Below are positions 36,235 to 44,160 of a DNA stretch of 64,000 nt, piece after piece (the stretch's first letter is position 1; each line of letters begins with the position of its first letter). The translations under genes were made by a program, and so were the position numbers. Under the pieces are notes generated by a model, which searched no databases, was not told the DNA's origin, and saw only the letters and a program-made list of their open reading frames with translations. The DNA comes from Oscillospiraceae bacterium (GTDB lineage Bacteria > Bacillota > Clostridia > Oscillospirales > Oscillospiraceae), in contig JAFVZT010000002.1 of assembly GCA_017508045.1 (NCBI GenBank), positions 1 to 64,000 on the forward strand, in the 5' to 3' direction.

Positions 36235-36490
36235 CTAAAATGAAGTTGTTATCCAATAAATCAAGCCATAAACTACGCTGGCACTTACACCGTAGACGAT
36301 CACCGGGCCGGCGATGGGGAGCGATGGGAGCGCCGCCGGTGGCGGAGTCAAGCGACCTGAGCGAGTGGCCGCGGTCGGTGTGCCACGCAAGCGCGCTGAC
36401 ATCAAGTCGCACACTGGGCACCGCAACAGGGGAACATTTTTGCCCCAACGCATAAGATAAAACCCTCTGCTTGTGGTCAAGTAGGATCCA
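36235..36490 (-). repeat. spoVAC 3'-end fragment, copy B (interrupted)
   Basis: The minus-strand left part encodes AGPVIVYGVSASVVYG then LIYWITTSF and stop, an intact SpoVAC tail. The right part encodes QAEGFILCVGAKMF. Between them (about 36318-36432) lies a foreign GC-rich insertion. The outer right boundary TTGTGGTCAAGTAGGATCC resembles the other copies. Confidence 0.85.
36318..36432. mobile_element. Small GC-rich insertion inside spoVAC tail copy B
   Basis: About 115 bp with short palindromes (CCGCCGGTGGCGG) and a direct repeat GCGATGGG at the left edge. It splits the SpoVAC frame between KMF and IAGP, which are adjacent in all other copies. No frame worth calling. A MITE or similar non-coding insertion is likely; exact ends are uncertain by several bases. 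Confidence 0.5.
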
Positions 36491-36509
36491 TTAGTTTTTG
36501 AAAAAAACA

Positions 36510-36539
36510 TTTACATTAAAATAGGCGGCGTGATATAAT
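36510..36539 (+). promoter_or_regulatory. Cassette-type promoter of the small lipoprotein gene
   Basis: TTTACA, 18 bp including AGGCGGCGTG, TATAAT. Same family as the promoters at 10698 and 38503. Confidence 0.75.
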
Positions 36540-36561
36540 AAAGTAAAGTGAGGTGTTACAT

Positions 36562-36957
36562 ATGAAACGATTAATTGCTAGTTTTGTTATTATATTCGTT
36601 ATGGTAGCAGTATGTGGTTGTGCAAAAACGAATGTAAGCGAGAACGCTGACGTTACTTTAACTTTTGTTTATGGAGATAAGAATATTAGTGTAACGTTAG
36701 AAGATAGCGAAGCCGGAAAGGTCATAGATATTCTTAACGAAAATAACTACAATCCAGTTTCGTCGGGTGTTCCCTCCTGCGGTTTTGATAAAAACGTTTC
36801 GCTGAAGGTTGGCGGTCGTGTTTTTGCAATAGCTTGTGATACTTGTAATTGTATTCAAGATCTTGGTAATTTAAGATATTTTGATATTCAACAAGAGGAT
36901 ATGGATTACATCCATTCCCTATTTGAAAAATACGGTGGATATTTTCCTTGTGCATAA
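36562..36957 (+). CDS. Small predicted lipoprotein
   Basis: 131 residues from ATG 36562 (AGGTG upstream). Signal peptide with lipobox-like VCGC, then a compact domain with LTFVYGDKNISVTLEDSEAGKVIDILN and four cysteines (CGF, ACDTCNC). The pattern of a beta-rich domain followed by CDTCNCIQD is not one I can name. Surface-located by inference. A single-gene cassette: own promoter, own terminator, spoVAC tails on both sides. AT-rich relative to the core genome. Confidence 0.75.
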   Translation: MKRLIASFVIIFVMVAVCGCAKTNVSENADVTLTFVYGDKNISVTLEDSEAGKVIDILNENNYNPVSSGVPSCGFDKNVSLKVGGRVFAIACDTCNCIQDLGNLRYFDIQQEDMDYIHSLFEKYGGYFPCA

Positions 36958-36958
36958 T

Positions 36959-36992
36959 TAAAAGGCTTGACCGATTTGGTCAAGCCTTTTGT
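36959..36992 (+). terminator. Cassette-type terminator of the small lipoprotein gene
   Basis: AAAAGGCTTGACC, GATT, GGTCAAGCCTTTT. Identical stem arms to the MATE terminator. Confidence 0.9.
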
Positions 36993-36995
36993 TGC

Positions 36996-37062
36996 GGGCG
37001 AACACAGTTCGCCCCTACGGTAACGTGCGATAGGATTTGTAGGGGCGATCTGTGATCGCCCG
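36996..37062. repeat. REP-like inverted repeat
   Basis: GGGCGAACACAGTTCGCCCC near the left and GGGGCGATCTGTGATCGCCC at the right are imperfect inverted copies of each other. A dispersed palindrome, non-coding. Confidence 0.65.
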
Positions 37063-37204
37063 TCAGAATAATGTCGTTACCCAATAAATAATTCCATAAA
37101 CTACAGAAGCCACCGTACCGTAGACGATAACTGGGCCGGCGATGGTGAACATCTTCGCACCGACGCCGAGGATGAAGCCCTCTGCTGCTGTCAATATAGG
37201 ACAC
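37063..37204 (-). repeat. spoVAC 3'-end fragment, copy C
   Basis: Minus-strand frame AAEGFILGVGAKMFTIAG, then PVIVYGTVASVVYGI and IYWVTTLF, stop TGA at 37065-37063. A complete, undamaged SpoVAC C-terminal sequence of about 40 residues with no gene body upstream. Right edge TGCTGTCAATATAGGACAC is shared with copy D. Confidence 0.9.
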
Positions 37205-37221
37205 GCCCTTTTGCAAAAATA

Positions 37222-37249
37222 TTTACATTAAAATGGTAATCCGTATAAC
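37222..37249 (+). promoter_or_regulatory. Degenerate cassette-type promoter of the DUF2726 gene
   Basis: TTTACA (37222-37227), 16 bp, TATAAC. The flank GCAAAAATATTTACATTAAA matches that at 38494-38513, but the GGCGGTGT block is lost. Confidence 0.5.
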
Positions 37250-37349
37250 AGATAGTACGAATTAGTGCCAAGATCCACTTTGATTTGATATTGCAACATC
37301 TGCTGGCTTATGGTAAAATAAAATCAAATTAATGTTGAGGAGTCTGTCT

Positions 37350-38273
37350 ATGAAATGTAAAGTTTGCGGTGCAGAAAGTGGGAAATACCCTCTTTGCCGT
37401 GCTTGTAATATGAAAAAAGAAAAAGGCGAAATAATTAAATGCGGAAAATGTAGTAATTGGCATTACACAAATACGCCTTGTCCAATACCCGCATCTGTAA
37501 CAAATGACGGAAAATATCTGTACGAAGTAAGAAAAACGCTAATCAGTAAGTCTGAACAAGGATTTTTTTATGCAATAAAATCTTCTGTTCCGGAAGGTTA
37601 CTGCGTCTTTCCACAAATAAACTTGGCTTCTTTTATAGACAGAACGGATGACGCACGATTTCATAATGAACTGTTCAGAAATGTCGATTTCTTGGTTACT
37701 GATGCCGAATATGGGCCGAAATTAATTATTGAAATTAATGATCAAACTCATCTCAATAACGAACGCAAAGAGCGTGATGAGAAGATTTTAAAAATTTGTG
37801 AAGAGGCAGGCATTCCCATTCTTAAACTTTGGACTTCCTATGGGATAAATCCCGCATATATAAAAAGTCGTATTGACGAAATATTATGTAAGCTTCCAAT
37901 GGCTAGAGTACGCCATTTTAGCCAAGTTCAACCTCCTGTACAACCTCCTGTACAACCTCCTGTACAATCTCCTATAACATATGGCCAACAGCCTGTAAAG
38001 AAAAAGAATGGTTGTTATGTTGCTACTTGTGTTTACGGCTCCTATGATTGTCCTGAGGTTTGGGTACTTAGGAGATACCGCGATAATACACTTGATAATA
38101 AATTTTTAGGTAGAATTTTTATAAAAGTTTATTATGCTTTTAGTCCGACACTTGTGAAATTGTTTGGAAAACAAAATTGGTTTGTTTGTGCTTGTAAATC
38201 AATATTAAACAAAATCGTAAATAAACTACAAAACAAAGGTATAGCAACTACTCCCTATAATGATAAGTATTGA
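37350..38273 (+). CDS. Zinc-ribbon, DUF2726 and CFI-box-type C-terminal protein
   Basis: 307 residues from ATG 37350 behind GAGGAG. Residues 1-45 hold paired CxxC motifs (CKVCGAE, CRAC, CGKC). Residues ~65-190 match DUF2726, a restriction-endonuclease-like fold (FLVTDAEYGPKLIIEINDQTH, then LKLWTSYG) with candidate catalytic D, E and K-type residues. A Pro-Gln repeat (QPPVQPPVQPPV) links to a hydrophobic C-terminus CYVATCVYGSYDCPEVWVL, typical of the CFI-box-CTERM. Possibly a nuclease tethered by its C-terminus. Function unproven. AT-rich cargo of a cassette. Confidence 0.78.
   Translation: MKCKVCGAESGKYPLCRACNMKKEKGEIIKCGKCSNWHYTNTPCPIPASVTNDGKYLYEVRKTLISKSEQGFFYAIKSSVPEGYCVFPQINLASFIDRTDDARFHNELFRNVDFLVTDAEYGPKLIIEINDQTHLNNERKERDEKILKICEEAGIPILKLWTSYGINPAYIKSRIDEILCKLPMARVRHFSQVQPPVQPPVQPPVQSPITYGQQPVKKKNGCYVATCVYGSYDCPEVWVLRRYRDNTLDNKFLGRIFIKVYYAFSPTLVKLFGKQNWFVCACKSILNKIVNKLQNKGIATTPYNDKY
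37931..37976 (+). repeat. 12-bp tandem repeat coding for QPPV units
   Basis: CAACCTCCTGTA occurs three times in tandem plus a changed fourth unit. In frame; length variation by slippage would alter only the linker. Confidence 0.8.
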
Positions 38274-38312
38274 CTTCCCAGAACAAAAAATGAATTATTT
38301 TTCATATTATTT

Positions 38313-38343
38313 AAGGCTTGACCGGTTGGTCAAGCCTTTTTCT
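38313..38343 (+). terminator. Cassette-type terminator of the DUF2726 gene
   Basis: AAGGCTTGACC, GGTT, GGTCAAGCCTT, then TTTT. Confidence 0.9.
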
Positions 38344-38485
38344 TTAAAAAAGAGTAGTTATAAAGTAAATGACTCCGTATATTACAGAAGCCGAAATTCC
38401 ATAAACCAGCACGGGGCCGGCGATAGTGAACATTTTGGCACCTACGCCAAGGATGAAGCCCTCTGCTGCTGTCAATATAGGACAC
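38344..38485 (-). repeat. spoVAC 3'-end fragment, copy D
   Basis: Minus-strand frame AAEGFILGVGAKMFTIAG, PVLVYGISASVIYGV, IYFITTLF, stop TAA at 38346-38344. The protein is close to copy C, but many third codon positions differ, the mark of two lineages evolving under selection before capture. Confidence 0.9.
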
Positions 38486-38502
38486 ACCAATTTGCAAAAA
38501 TA

Positions 38503-38531
38503 TTTACATTAAAGCGGCGGTGTGGTATAAT
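38503..38531 (+). promoter_or_regulatory. Cassette-type promoter of the two-helix membrane protein gene
   Basis: TTTACA, 17 bp with GCGGCGGTGTGG, TATAAT. Closest match to the MATE promoter. Confidence 0.8.
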
Positions 38532-38553
38532 TGAAAAAAGGAGGTTTTTAATA

Positions 38554-39423
38554 ATGAAACCATTTTTAGGCATTGACCTTACAACAAATAAGAAAAATGA
38601 ACAAATGAATGGTGAAGAATTTGTGGTAGCAAAACCGGATTTATCACTAACACAATCTTTTGAATCTTCTTCTGAAAATGTTGAGGAAACTATCGAAAAA
38701 AGCAAACTGCCGCTTCCTATACGAATTGGACATTGGATATGTGGAGCTGTGGGAGCGCTTGTTGCCATCGGCATAATAAAAGCTTTGGGCGGAGAAGACA
38801 GCGTCACCCTCAGCGAAGCATACCAAAACGCTTCTTGGCTTTTTTGGCTTGGCGGTGCTTGTTTGGTGGCTTGGGCACTTCTGAAACTTATAAGTGTGCG
38901 CAAAGAAAAGAACGTTTTAGAAACAGAAGAAAGTTCTCAAGTGTTCAATCATTTAGATAAAACCTGTGAAGCAATTCTTTCGGACTTAAAGGTTCCTCAA
39001 GATTCAAAAGAAATTGATATTTTGTCTTTCTTTTATAAAGTTAAAGACGACAATATTAAGGTGTGCGAAAAAGGTTTACAAATCGCACCTTATATTAACC
39101 CTATTTTTCATATTTTCGCAGATTCAGAAAATCTGTATTTGGCCAATTTGGAAGCAAAATATGCCATTCCGTTATCCACAATAAAAGCAATCAAATCTAT
39201 TAAGAAAACCATTCGTATTATGGAATGGAATAAAGACGAAGAATTTAACAAAGGACTATACAAGCAATATAAGTTAAGTGAAGATAACTATGGTTGTATT
39301 ATTTGCAAAAGCTACCATATACTAGAATTTGAACACAATAACGACTTGTGGGGAATTTATATCCCTTGCTATGAACTTCCTGTAATTGAAGATATAACTG
39401 GTTTGAAAGCAGATGCTTTTTGA
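38554..39423 (+). CDS. Two-helix membrane protein of unknown function
   Basis: 289 residues from ATG 38554 (AAGGAGG upstream); the long frame reaching back to 38260 is rejected. A polar N-terminus of ~60 residues, two membrane segments (IGHWICGAVGALVAIGIIKAL and FWLGGACLVAWALLKLI), then a ~170-residue cytoplasmic-looking domain (DNIKVCEKGLQIAPYINPIFHI...). I recognise no family, though the C-terminal part recalls membrane-linked PH-like domains. Cassette cargo with its own promoter and terminator, flanked by spoVAC tails D and E. Confidence 0.72.
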   Translation: MKPFLGIDLTTNKKNEQMNGEEFVVAKPDLSLTQSFESSSENVEETIEKSKLPLPIRIGHWICGAVGALVAIGIIKALGGEDSVTLSEAYQNASWLFWLGGACLVAWALLKLISVRKEKNVLETEESSQVFNHLDKTCEAILSDLKVPQDSKEIDILSFFYKVKDDNIKVCEKGLQIAPYINPIFHIFADSENLYLANLEAKYAIPLSTIKAIKSIKKTIRIMEWNKDEEFNKGLYKQYKLSEDNYGCIICKSYHILEFEHNNDLWGIYIPCYELPVIEDITGLKADAF

Positions 39424-39429
39424 TACATA

Positions 39430-39460
39430 CAAAGGCTTGACCCATCGGGTCAAGCCTTTG
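39430..39460 (+). terminator. Cassette-type terminator of the two-helix membrane protein gene
   Basis: CAAAGGCTTGACCC, ATC, GGGTCAAGCCTTTG. Confidence 0.9.
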
Positions 39461-39463
39461 TCG

Positions 39464-39604
39464 TTAGAATAATGTTGTAATCCAATAAATAATTCCATAC
39501 ACCACACTTGCACTCACACCATACACAATCACAGGTCCTGCGATGGTGAACATCTTTGCACCGACGCCGAGGATAAAGCCTTCTGCTTGTGTCAACTTAG
39601 GACG
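39464..39604 (-). repeat. spoVAC 3'-end fragment, copy E
   Basis: Minus-strand frame QAEGFILGVGAKMFTIAG, PVIVYGVSASVVYGI, IYWITTLF, stop TAA at 39466-39464. Full-length tail, intact. To its right is the edge GTGTCAACTTAGGACGC, then the defence island rather than another cassette promoter. Confidence 0.9.
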
Positions 39605-39651
39605 CAGTGTTTTTTGTCGAAACCAGTAAAATTTTTTCGAAACAGCTCAAA

Positions 39652-40644
39652 TTAGAGTTTTACATATCGTTGGTTTCTGCTATTGGGTTTGTCTGGAATC
39701 GTCATGCGAATCAAGTTCAGTTCGATGGCTGGGTGCAGGTAATTTCTGCGGAACCCTTCTTTGGACTTAAGCCCAAGCTTTTCCATCAGTGCTGCGCTGG
39801 TGTAGGGTGTATCGTACTCCATAACATCCAGTAGTCGCTTAACGTATACGGAAAGTTGCTCACTATCTTTTGTGAGCTGAACGGAAATATCGTCCAGAAT
39901 CTTATCGATCTGAGAGAGCATAAACGCAATGAAGTCGGTAGATTCACCGCTTATATGGCACTTGGCAATTGCGTTATAGTAGTCTTCCTGGAATTTCTCA
40001 ACCTGGCTCTCGATGGGAATGTACTCAAAGACAGGCTTCCACTTAGAAAGGATCGCGGTGTGCCAAAGTCTCGCCATTCTGCCGTTGCCATCGGAGAAGG
40101 GGTGGATGAATACAAACTCATAGTGGAACACACTACTGAGGATCAGCGGATGCACCGTTTTTTTTGCCGTCTTCATCCAATTGAACAGATCATCCATCAG
40201 CTGAGGGACAAACTTTGCCGGCGGTGCCATAAAGATGCACTGATCGCCGTTAAAGACACCCTCTTCACCACGACGGAAATCACCAGACTCATCTATGAGG
40301 TATTTGGTCATGATGCCATGGAGCGTTTTCAGATCTTGAATATTGAAGGGATCGATCTCCGCCAGTTTCTCATAGGCCGCATAAGCGTTTTTGACTTCCT
40401 GAATTTCCTTCTGTTCACCCAGAACGGTCTTGCCATTGATAACATCCCGTACCTGTCCCAGGGAGAGGGAGTTTGCCTCGATCCGCAGAGAAGCGTGGAT
40501 GGACTTGATCCGATTGTTCTTCCGCAGATGGGGTTTTGCCTCCATGTTGCTGGTTGCGGTAATGCGACCCACTTTTTCGGAAATGGACGATACATAGGTC
40601 AACATCTCATTTGTGATCGTAAAGGGCGGCTTGTGATCTTTCAA
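39652..40644 (-). CDS. Fic-family AMPylation protein with helix-turn-helix tail (copy 1)
   Basis: About 330 residues from a TTG at 40644, chosen because GGAGGTG sits just before it; an ATG-like frame further upstream crosses the promoter. Fic core motif HPFSDGNGRMAR (near residue 200), and an inhibitory-helix motif SLRIEANS near the N-terminus, as in self-inhibited class II Fic proteins. C-terminal winged-helix-like region (TSAALMEKLGLKSKEGFRRNYL). Fic enzymes AMPylate proteins, and this architecture can also bind its own promoter. Sits downstream of hsdR, next to copy E. Confidence 0.88.
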   Translation of the reverse strand: MKDHKPPFTITNEMLTYVSSISEKVGRITATSNMEAKPHLRKNNRIKSIHASLRIEANSLSLGQVRDVINGKTVLGEQKEIQEVKNAYAAYEKLAEIDPFNIQDLKTLHGIMTKYLIDESGDFRRGEEGVFNGDQCIFMAPPAKFVPQLMDDLFNWMKTAKKTVHPLILSSVFHYEFVFIHPFSDGNGRMARLWHTAILSKWKPVFEYIPIESQVEKFQEDYYNAIAKCHISGESTDFIAFMLSQIDKILDDISVQLTKDSEQLSVYVKRLLDVMEYDTPYTSAALMEKLGLKSKEGFRRNYLHPAIELNLIRMTIPDKPNSRNQRYVKL

Positions 40645-40662
40645 GAAAACACCTCCAACAAC

Positions 40663-40686
40663 TTGCGTACTATCTTGCGTACTATC
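40663..40686 (-). promoter_or_regulatory. Two perfect 12-bp direct repeats in the Fic gene leader
   Basis: TTGCGTACTATC twice in tandem (plus strand), between the -10 and the TTG start. A probable operator for autoregulation by the Fic protein's C-terminal DNA-binding region. Confidence 0.5.
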
Positions 40687-40693
40687 TGCCCCT

Positions 40694-40721
40694 ATTATAC
40701 ACCATTTGAGATAGAAATCAA
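40694..40721 (-). promoter_or_regulatory. Promoter of Fic copy 1
   Basis: TTGATT (40721-40716), 16 bp, TATAAT (40699-40694) on the minus strand. Confidence 0.6.
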
Positions 40722-40781
40722 TCTCTATTATTTTAAAACAGGTAAAGGTAGCATATGCAAACAAGTCAAAATTTTGCAAGC

Positions 40782-40830
40782 AAATCCGGGAAACTGGAGA
40801 TAGAAAGTCTGTCTCCAATTTCCCGGATTT
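40782..40830 (-). terminator. Terminator after hsdR
   Basis: AAATCCGGGAAA and TTTCCCGGATTT arms, with GGAGA/TCTCC pairing inside. Located 18 bp past the hsdR stop. Confidence 0.7.
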
Positions 40831-40847
40831 ATTTGTTATTAGATCTT

Positions 40848-43800
40848 CTACGCTGCAATTGCGTTGGCATTAATCCGATCTATGACACGCTTAATGCCAA
40901 GCCAAACCGACAGGTCAGTAAACACTTCAACCACGCTGCCGTTATCAGTGAAAGGTGCATCCTGTAGCACAGACAGATCCTTCATAAGTCCATTGTGGAC
41001 GATATATTCCACGATTTGGTTCACAAAGTAGATCTGCCTGCTATCCAAAGATGTATCGTTTAGGAACTCCGCAAAAGCTTCCTTAGCGGCATTCATATCC
41101 AGACCCACGATCTCACGGACAAACTCACCCAAAGGCTTGCTGCCGTACTCATTTTCGTAGTCCTGCTTGGTACCAAGCTCACTCCAAAGGATCTCCTCCA
41201 GTGCTTTCACATCGGCAGATGTCAGCGGCTTGTTGGTCCTCAGCTTGGCAATAACCGCATTGTCTTGGTTCTGACGAATGTAGAACTCCGCTTTCATCTT
41301 GTAGTTCTTCAGATCGTCATTTTCCAGTTCGGATTCATTCCAATCCATAGAAATCAGTTCATCAGCAAAGTTCGTGATGTAGGTCATTCTACCGTTAGGA
41401 ATGTACTTGATGAGATCTCGCAGGTTCTCACGGATATGCTCAAACTCATTGATACCTGCATTCTCCAAATAGTCCGTGTGCAGGATCTTGTTGATCAGTT
41501 CGCTCTGCACCATGATCTCCGGAATGTTTGCAACGGAAGCAATGCCGCTGACCTTCTTAAACAGGTCGGTTCTTGCCTTAGCATACTTCTTGCCCATGAG
41601 ATAAGCCAATTCAATGCCATACATCAGCGCATCGAAACGCACCGCCTTGGCATCATCCGCATCCGGTGTGATCAGTGGAGCCAGTTCATCCCGCATCTGC
41701 AAGGTGTTCTCATAGGTTAGCGCGGCATAATTGTCCGGATTGGAATACAGTTCCACAAACTTAAGGTGCTGCCGAACCGCAAAGTTCTCCTTGTTCAATT
41801 CCTGCACCTTGCGGACCATATCGTCCACCAAAGCCTTTCGGAATGCAATTAGTTCCGGTGTCTGATAGGCAATATCCTGCAGTTTGTAGGCGATCTGCGC
41901 CTTGAGGCTGAAGATAGCGCCTTGCAATGCGATCTGCAGAGCGGTAGGCTTACCGTTATTCATACGGAAAAACTCAAAGTTTCCGCAGAAGTCGAAGATA
42001 TAGAACTTGTCCTTATCCACGCCATCCCGCAAGCCGGGACACAGACGAGTACCGCGACCGATCATCTGCCAGAACTTGGCTTTACTCATAACCTTCTTAA
42101 AGAAGACCAGATTCAAACACTCCGGCACATCAATACCGGTATCCAGCATATCCACGGAGATGGCAATCTGCGGCAGCTTCTTGGGATCGGAGAACTCATC
42201 AATCAAGCTCTGTGCATAGTTGATCTTGTTGTCGATCACCTTGGCAAAGCCGGGTAGATGGGGGTATTCCTTGTTGAATACCTCATAAATCTTCTCTGCA
42301 TGGCTGTGGTTCTTAGCAAAGATAATCGTCTTGCCCAGCTTCTGACCGTAGTCGATCTTGATGCCTTCCGTCATCAAGATATGCAGCACCTGTCGAATGG
42401 TATCCTCATTGAAAACCCATTCATTCAGCGCAGAGGAAACGATCTTCTCCGGCAGTTCGCCGTTCTCGTCCTCAAAAGTAGCCTCATAGGCTTCCCGGTC
42501 GGCTTCGCTCAGTTCATCGTAGGCAATGCCCTGCTCGATGAATTTCAGCTTGGTCTCCACGGACATGAAGTCTACCAAGTAGCCATCCTTAACCGCTTGC
42601 GCCAGTTCATAGCCATAAGTCGGCACGCCGTTTTCCAGTTCAAAGACCTCATAGGTGTTCTTGTCGATCTCGTCCTTGGGCGTTGCAGTCAAGCCAACCA
42701 GCGGCGCATCGAAATAATTGAAAATATCCCGGTACTTGTTGTAGATAGACCGGTGGGCTTCATCGCAGATCACCAAATCGAAATGACCGCAGGTGAAGAG
42801 CTTGCCATGCTCGTCCTTCACATTATCGATGCAGTTTATCATAGTCTGATAGGTGGAGAACACGCAGTGGGCGGTGTAGTTGTCTTTTTCCTCGCACAGA
42901 TTGGTACAGGAGAGGTCAGGCAAGAGATTGACAAAGCTGCGCTTTGCCTGGGTGACCAAGGAGTTGCGGTCAGCCAGGAATAGAATGTTCTTCACCCAGC
43001 CGTGTTGCAGCAGCACATCACACAAAGCAATGACAGTTCTGGTCTTACCGGAGCCGGTGGCCATGACCAGCAACGCTTTGCGGCGGTTCTTCTTATCCAA
43101 AGCATCGCAGACAGCCTTGATAGCGCCCTCCTGGTAGTAACGGCCCGCAATGTGCTTCTTCACCATCACATTCTTGAGGGACACCCGCATAGTGCGCAAG
43201 TTGAACATCTTCTCCAAGTCCCGCTTGGAGTAGATGGTGGCACACTTGCGCTCCGGGTACTGGCCGTCAATGATGTGGGTCTCGAAGCCGTTGGTCAGGA
43301 AGATGGCAGGGCGGCGCTTATACTTCTTTTCCAGGATGTCCGCATAAAGCTCTGCCTGCTGACGGCCCTTGGACACATCCACGCAGGTGCGCTTAGCCTC
43401 GATGACCGCAAGAGGCTTGTGGGCATCGTCATAGAGCACATAGTCGGCAAAGCCTACTTCGCTCTTGTTGGGCATGCCGGGCAGCTCCACTTCGTTGATC
43501 CAGTCCTTGCCCTCTACCCAGCCTGAATCTTCCAACATAGCATCGATGTAGAACTTCCGGGTCTCGTACTCGGAAATATCCAAAGGCTTGGGCACATAGG
43601 TCTGCTGCTGCTCTTCGCGACGGGCGGTCAGCTGTTCTTTCAGCTTCTTGTTCTCCTCAATCAGCGCTGTCAGATCCACATCCGGCACAGCAGGCGCAGG
43701 TGCGGCAGGAACACCGGTAGGCACAAGGGCAGCGTCAAACTTGGTTTCCGTATACTCGTCCGCATAGCAGTAGGCCACAAAGTCCAGGAAGATGTGCAGA

Positions 43801-44138
43801 TTCTCAAGGCAGAGCATGGCCACCGCTTCCGTGATCTTTCCCGTGTTATGGGCAGCAGTGTTGCCCTTCTTGCGGATAAAGTCCATCCGCTGCCAAAGGT
43901 CACCCCCCACGATTTGGCGGAATTCCTCCCGGGACATCAGGCTCTGGAGATTATCTTGGTAGGGCATTTCCAGTTCCTTGTCCACGGAATACATCCACTT
44001 CACGGCAAATTCCATTGACCGCCGGCAATTGAGGATACATGCCGCCGGATCGATATGTAAGATCTTCTCCGCCGCAATAGCCACATCCGCAAAGGATGCA
44101 AAACCCGGATCAGAGAGCAGGAATTTGAAGTTGGACAT
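40848..44138 (-). CDS. hsdR: Type I restriction enzyme, motor/nuclease subunit HsdR
   Basis: 1096 residues. Residues 1-130 form a DUF4145-like domain. A coiled stretch at ~155-180 is followed by the nuclease fold with ADYVLYDD and IEAKR (230-250). The helicase has ATGSGKT (360-366), DEAH (459-462) and LTATPK, and a C-terminal EcoEI-R-like domain. It translocates and cleaves DNA lacking the HsdM/HsdS methyl mark. The start ATG 44138 follows AGAGGTGAC and lies 22 bp after the HNH gene. A truncated second copy of its first 43 codons lies at 44991-45143. Confidence 0.94.
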   Translation of the reverse strand: MSNFKFLLSDPGFASFADVAIAAEKILHIDPAACILNCRRSMEFAVKWMYSVDKELEMPYQDNLQSLMSREEFRQIVGGDLWQRMDFIRKKGNTAAHNTGKITEAVAMLCLENLHIFLDFVAYCYADEYTETKFDAALVPTGVPAAPAPAVPDVDLTALIEENKKLKEQLTARREEQQQTYVPKPLDISEYETRKFYIDAMLEDSGWVEGKDWINEVELPGMPNKSEVGFADYVLYDDAHKPLAVIEAKRTCVDVSKGRQQAELYADILEKKYKRRPAIFLTNGFETHIIDGQYPERKCATIYSKRDLEKMFNLRTMRVSLKNVMVKKHIAGRYYQEGAIKAVCDALDKKNRRKALLVMATGSGKTRTVIALCDVLLQHGWVKNILFLADRNSLVTQAKRSFVNLLPDLSCTNLCEEKDNYTAHCVFSTYQTMINCIDNVKDEHGKLFTCGHFDLVICDEAHRSIYNKYRDIFNYFDAPLVGLTATPKDEIDKNTYEVFELENGVPTYGYELAQAVKDGYLVDFMSVETKLKFIEQGIAYDELSEADREAYEATFEDENGELPEKIVSSALNEWVFNEDTIRQVLHILMTEGIKIDYGQKLGKTIIFAKNHSHAEKIYEVFNKEYPHLPGFAKVIDNKINYAQSLIDEFSDPKKLPQIAISVDMLDTGIDVPECLNLVFFKKVMSKAKFWQMIGRGTRLCPGLRDGVDKDKFYIFDFCGNFEFFRMNNGKPTALQIALQGAIFSLKAQIAYKLQDIAYQTPELIAFRKALVDDMVRKVQELNKENFAVRQHLKFVELYSNPDNYAALTYENTLQMRDELAPLITPDADDAKAVRFDALMYGIELAYLMGKKYAKARTDLFKKVSGIASVANIPEIMVQSELINKILHTDYLENAGINEFEHIRENLRDLIKYIPNGRMTYITNFADELISMDWNESELENDDLKNYKMKAEFYIRQNQDNAVIAKLRTNKPLTSADVKALEEILWSELGTKQDYENEYGSKPLGEFVREIVGLDMNAAKEAFAEFLNDTSLDSRQIYFVNQIVEYIVHNGLMKDLSVLQDAPFTDNGSVVEVFTDLSVWLGIKRVIDRINANAIAA

Positions 44139-44160
44139 GGTTAGTCACCTCTATGCATTT

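Noticed and set aside
37931..37976. Possible CRISPR-like short repeats
   Set aside because: They are in-frame 12-bp tandem units without spacers, coding for a Pro-Gln linker.
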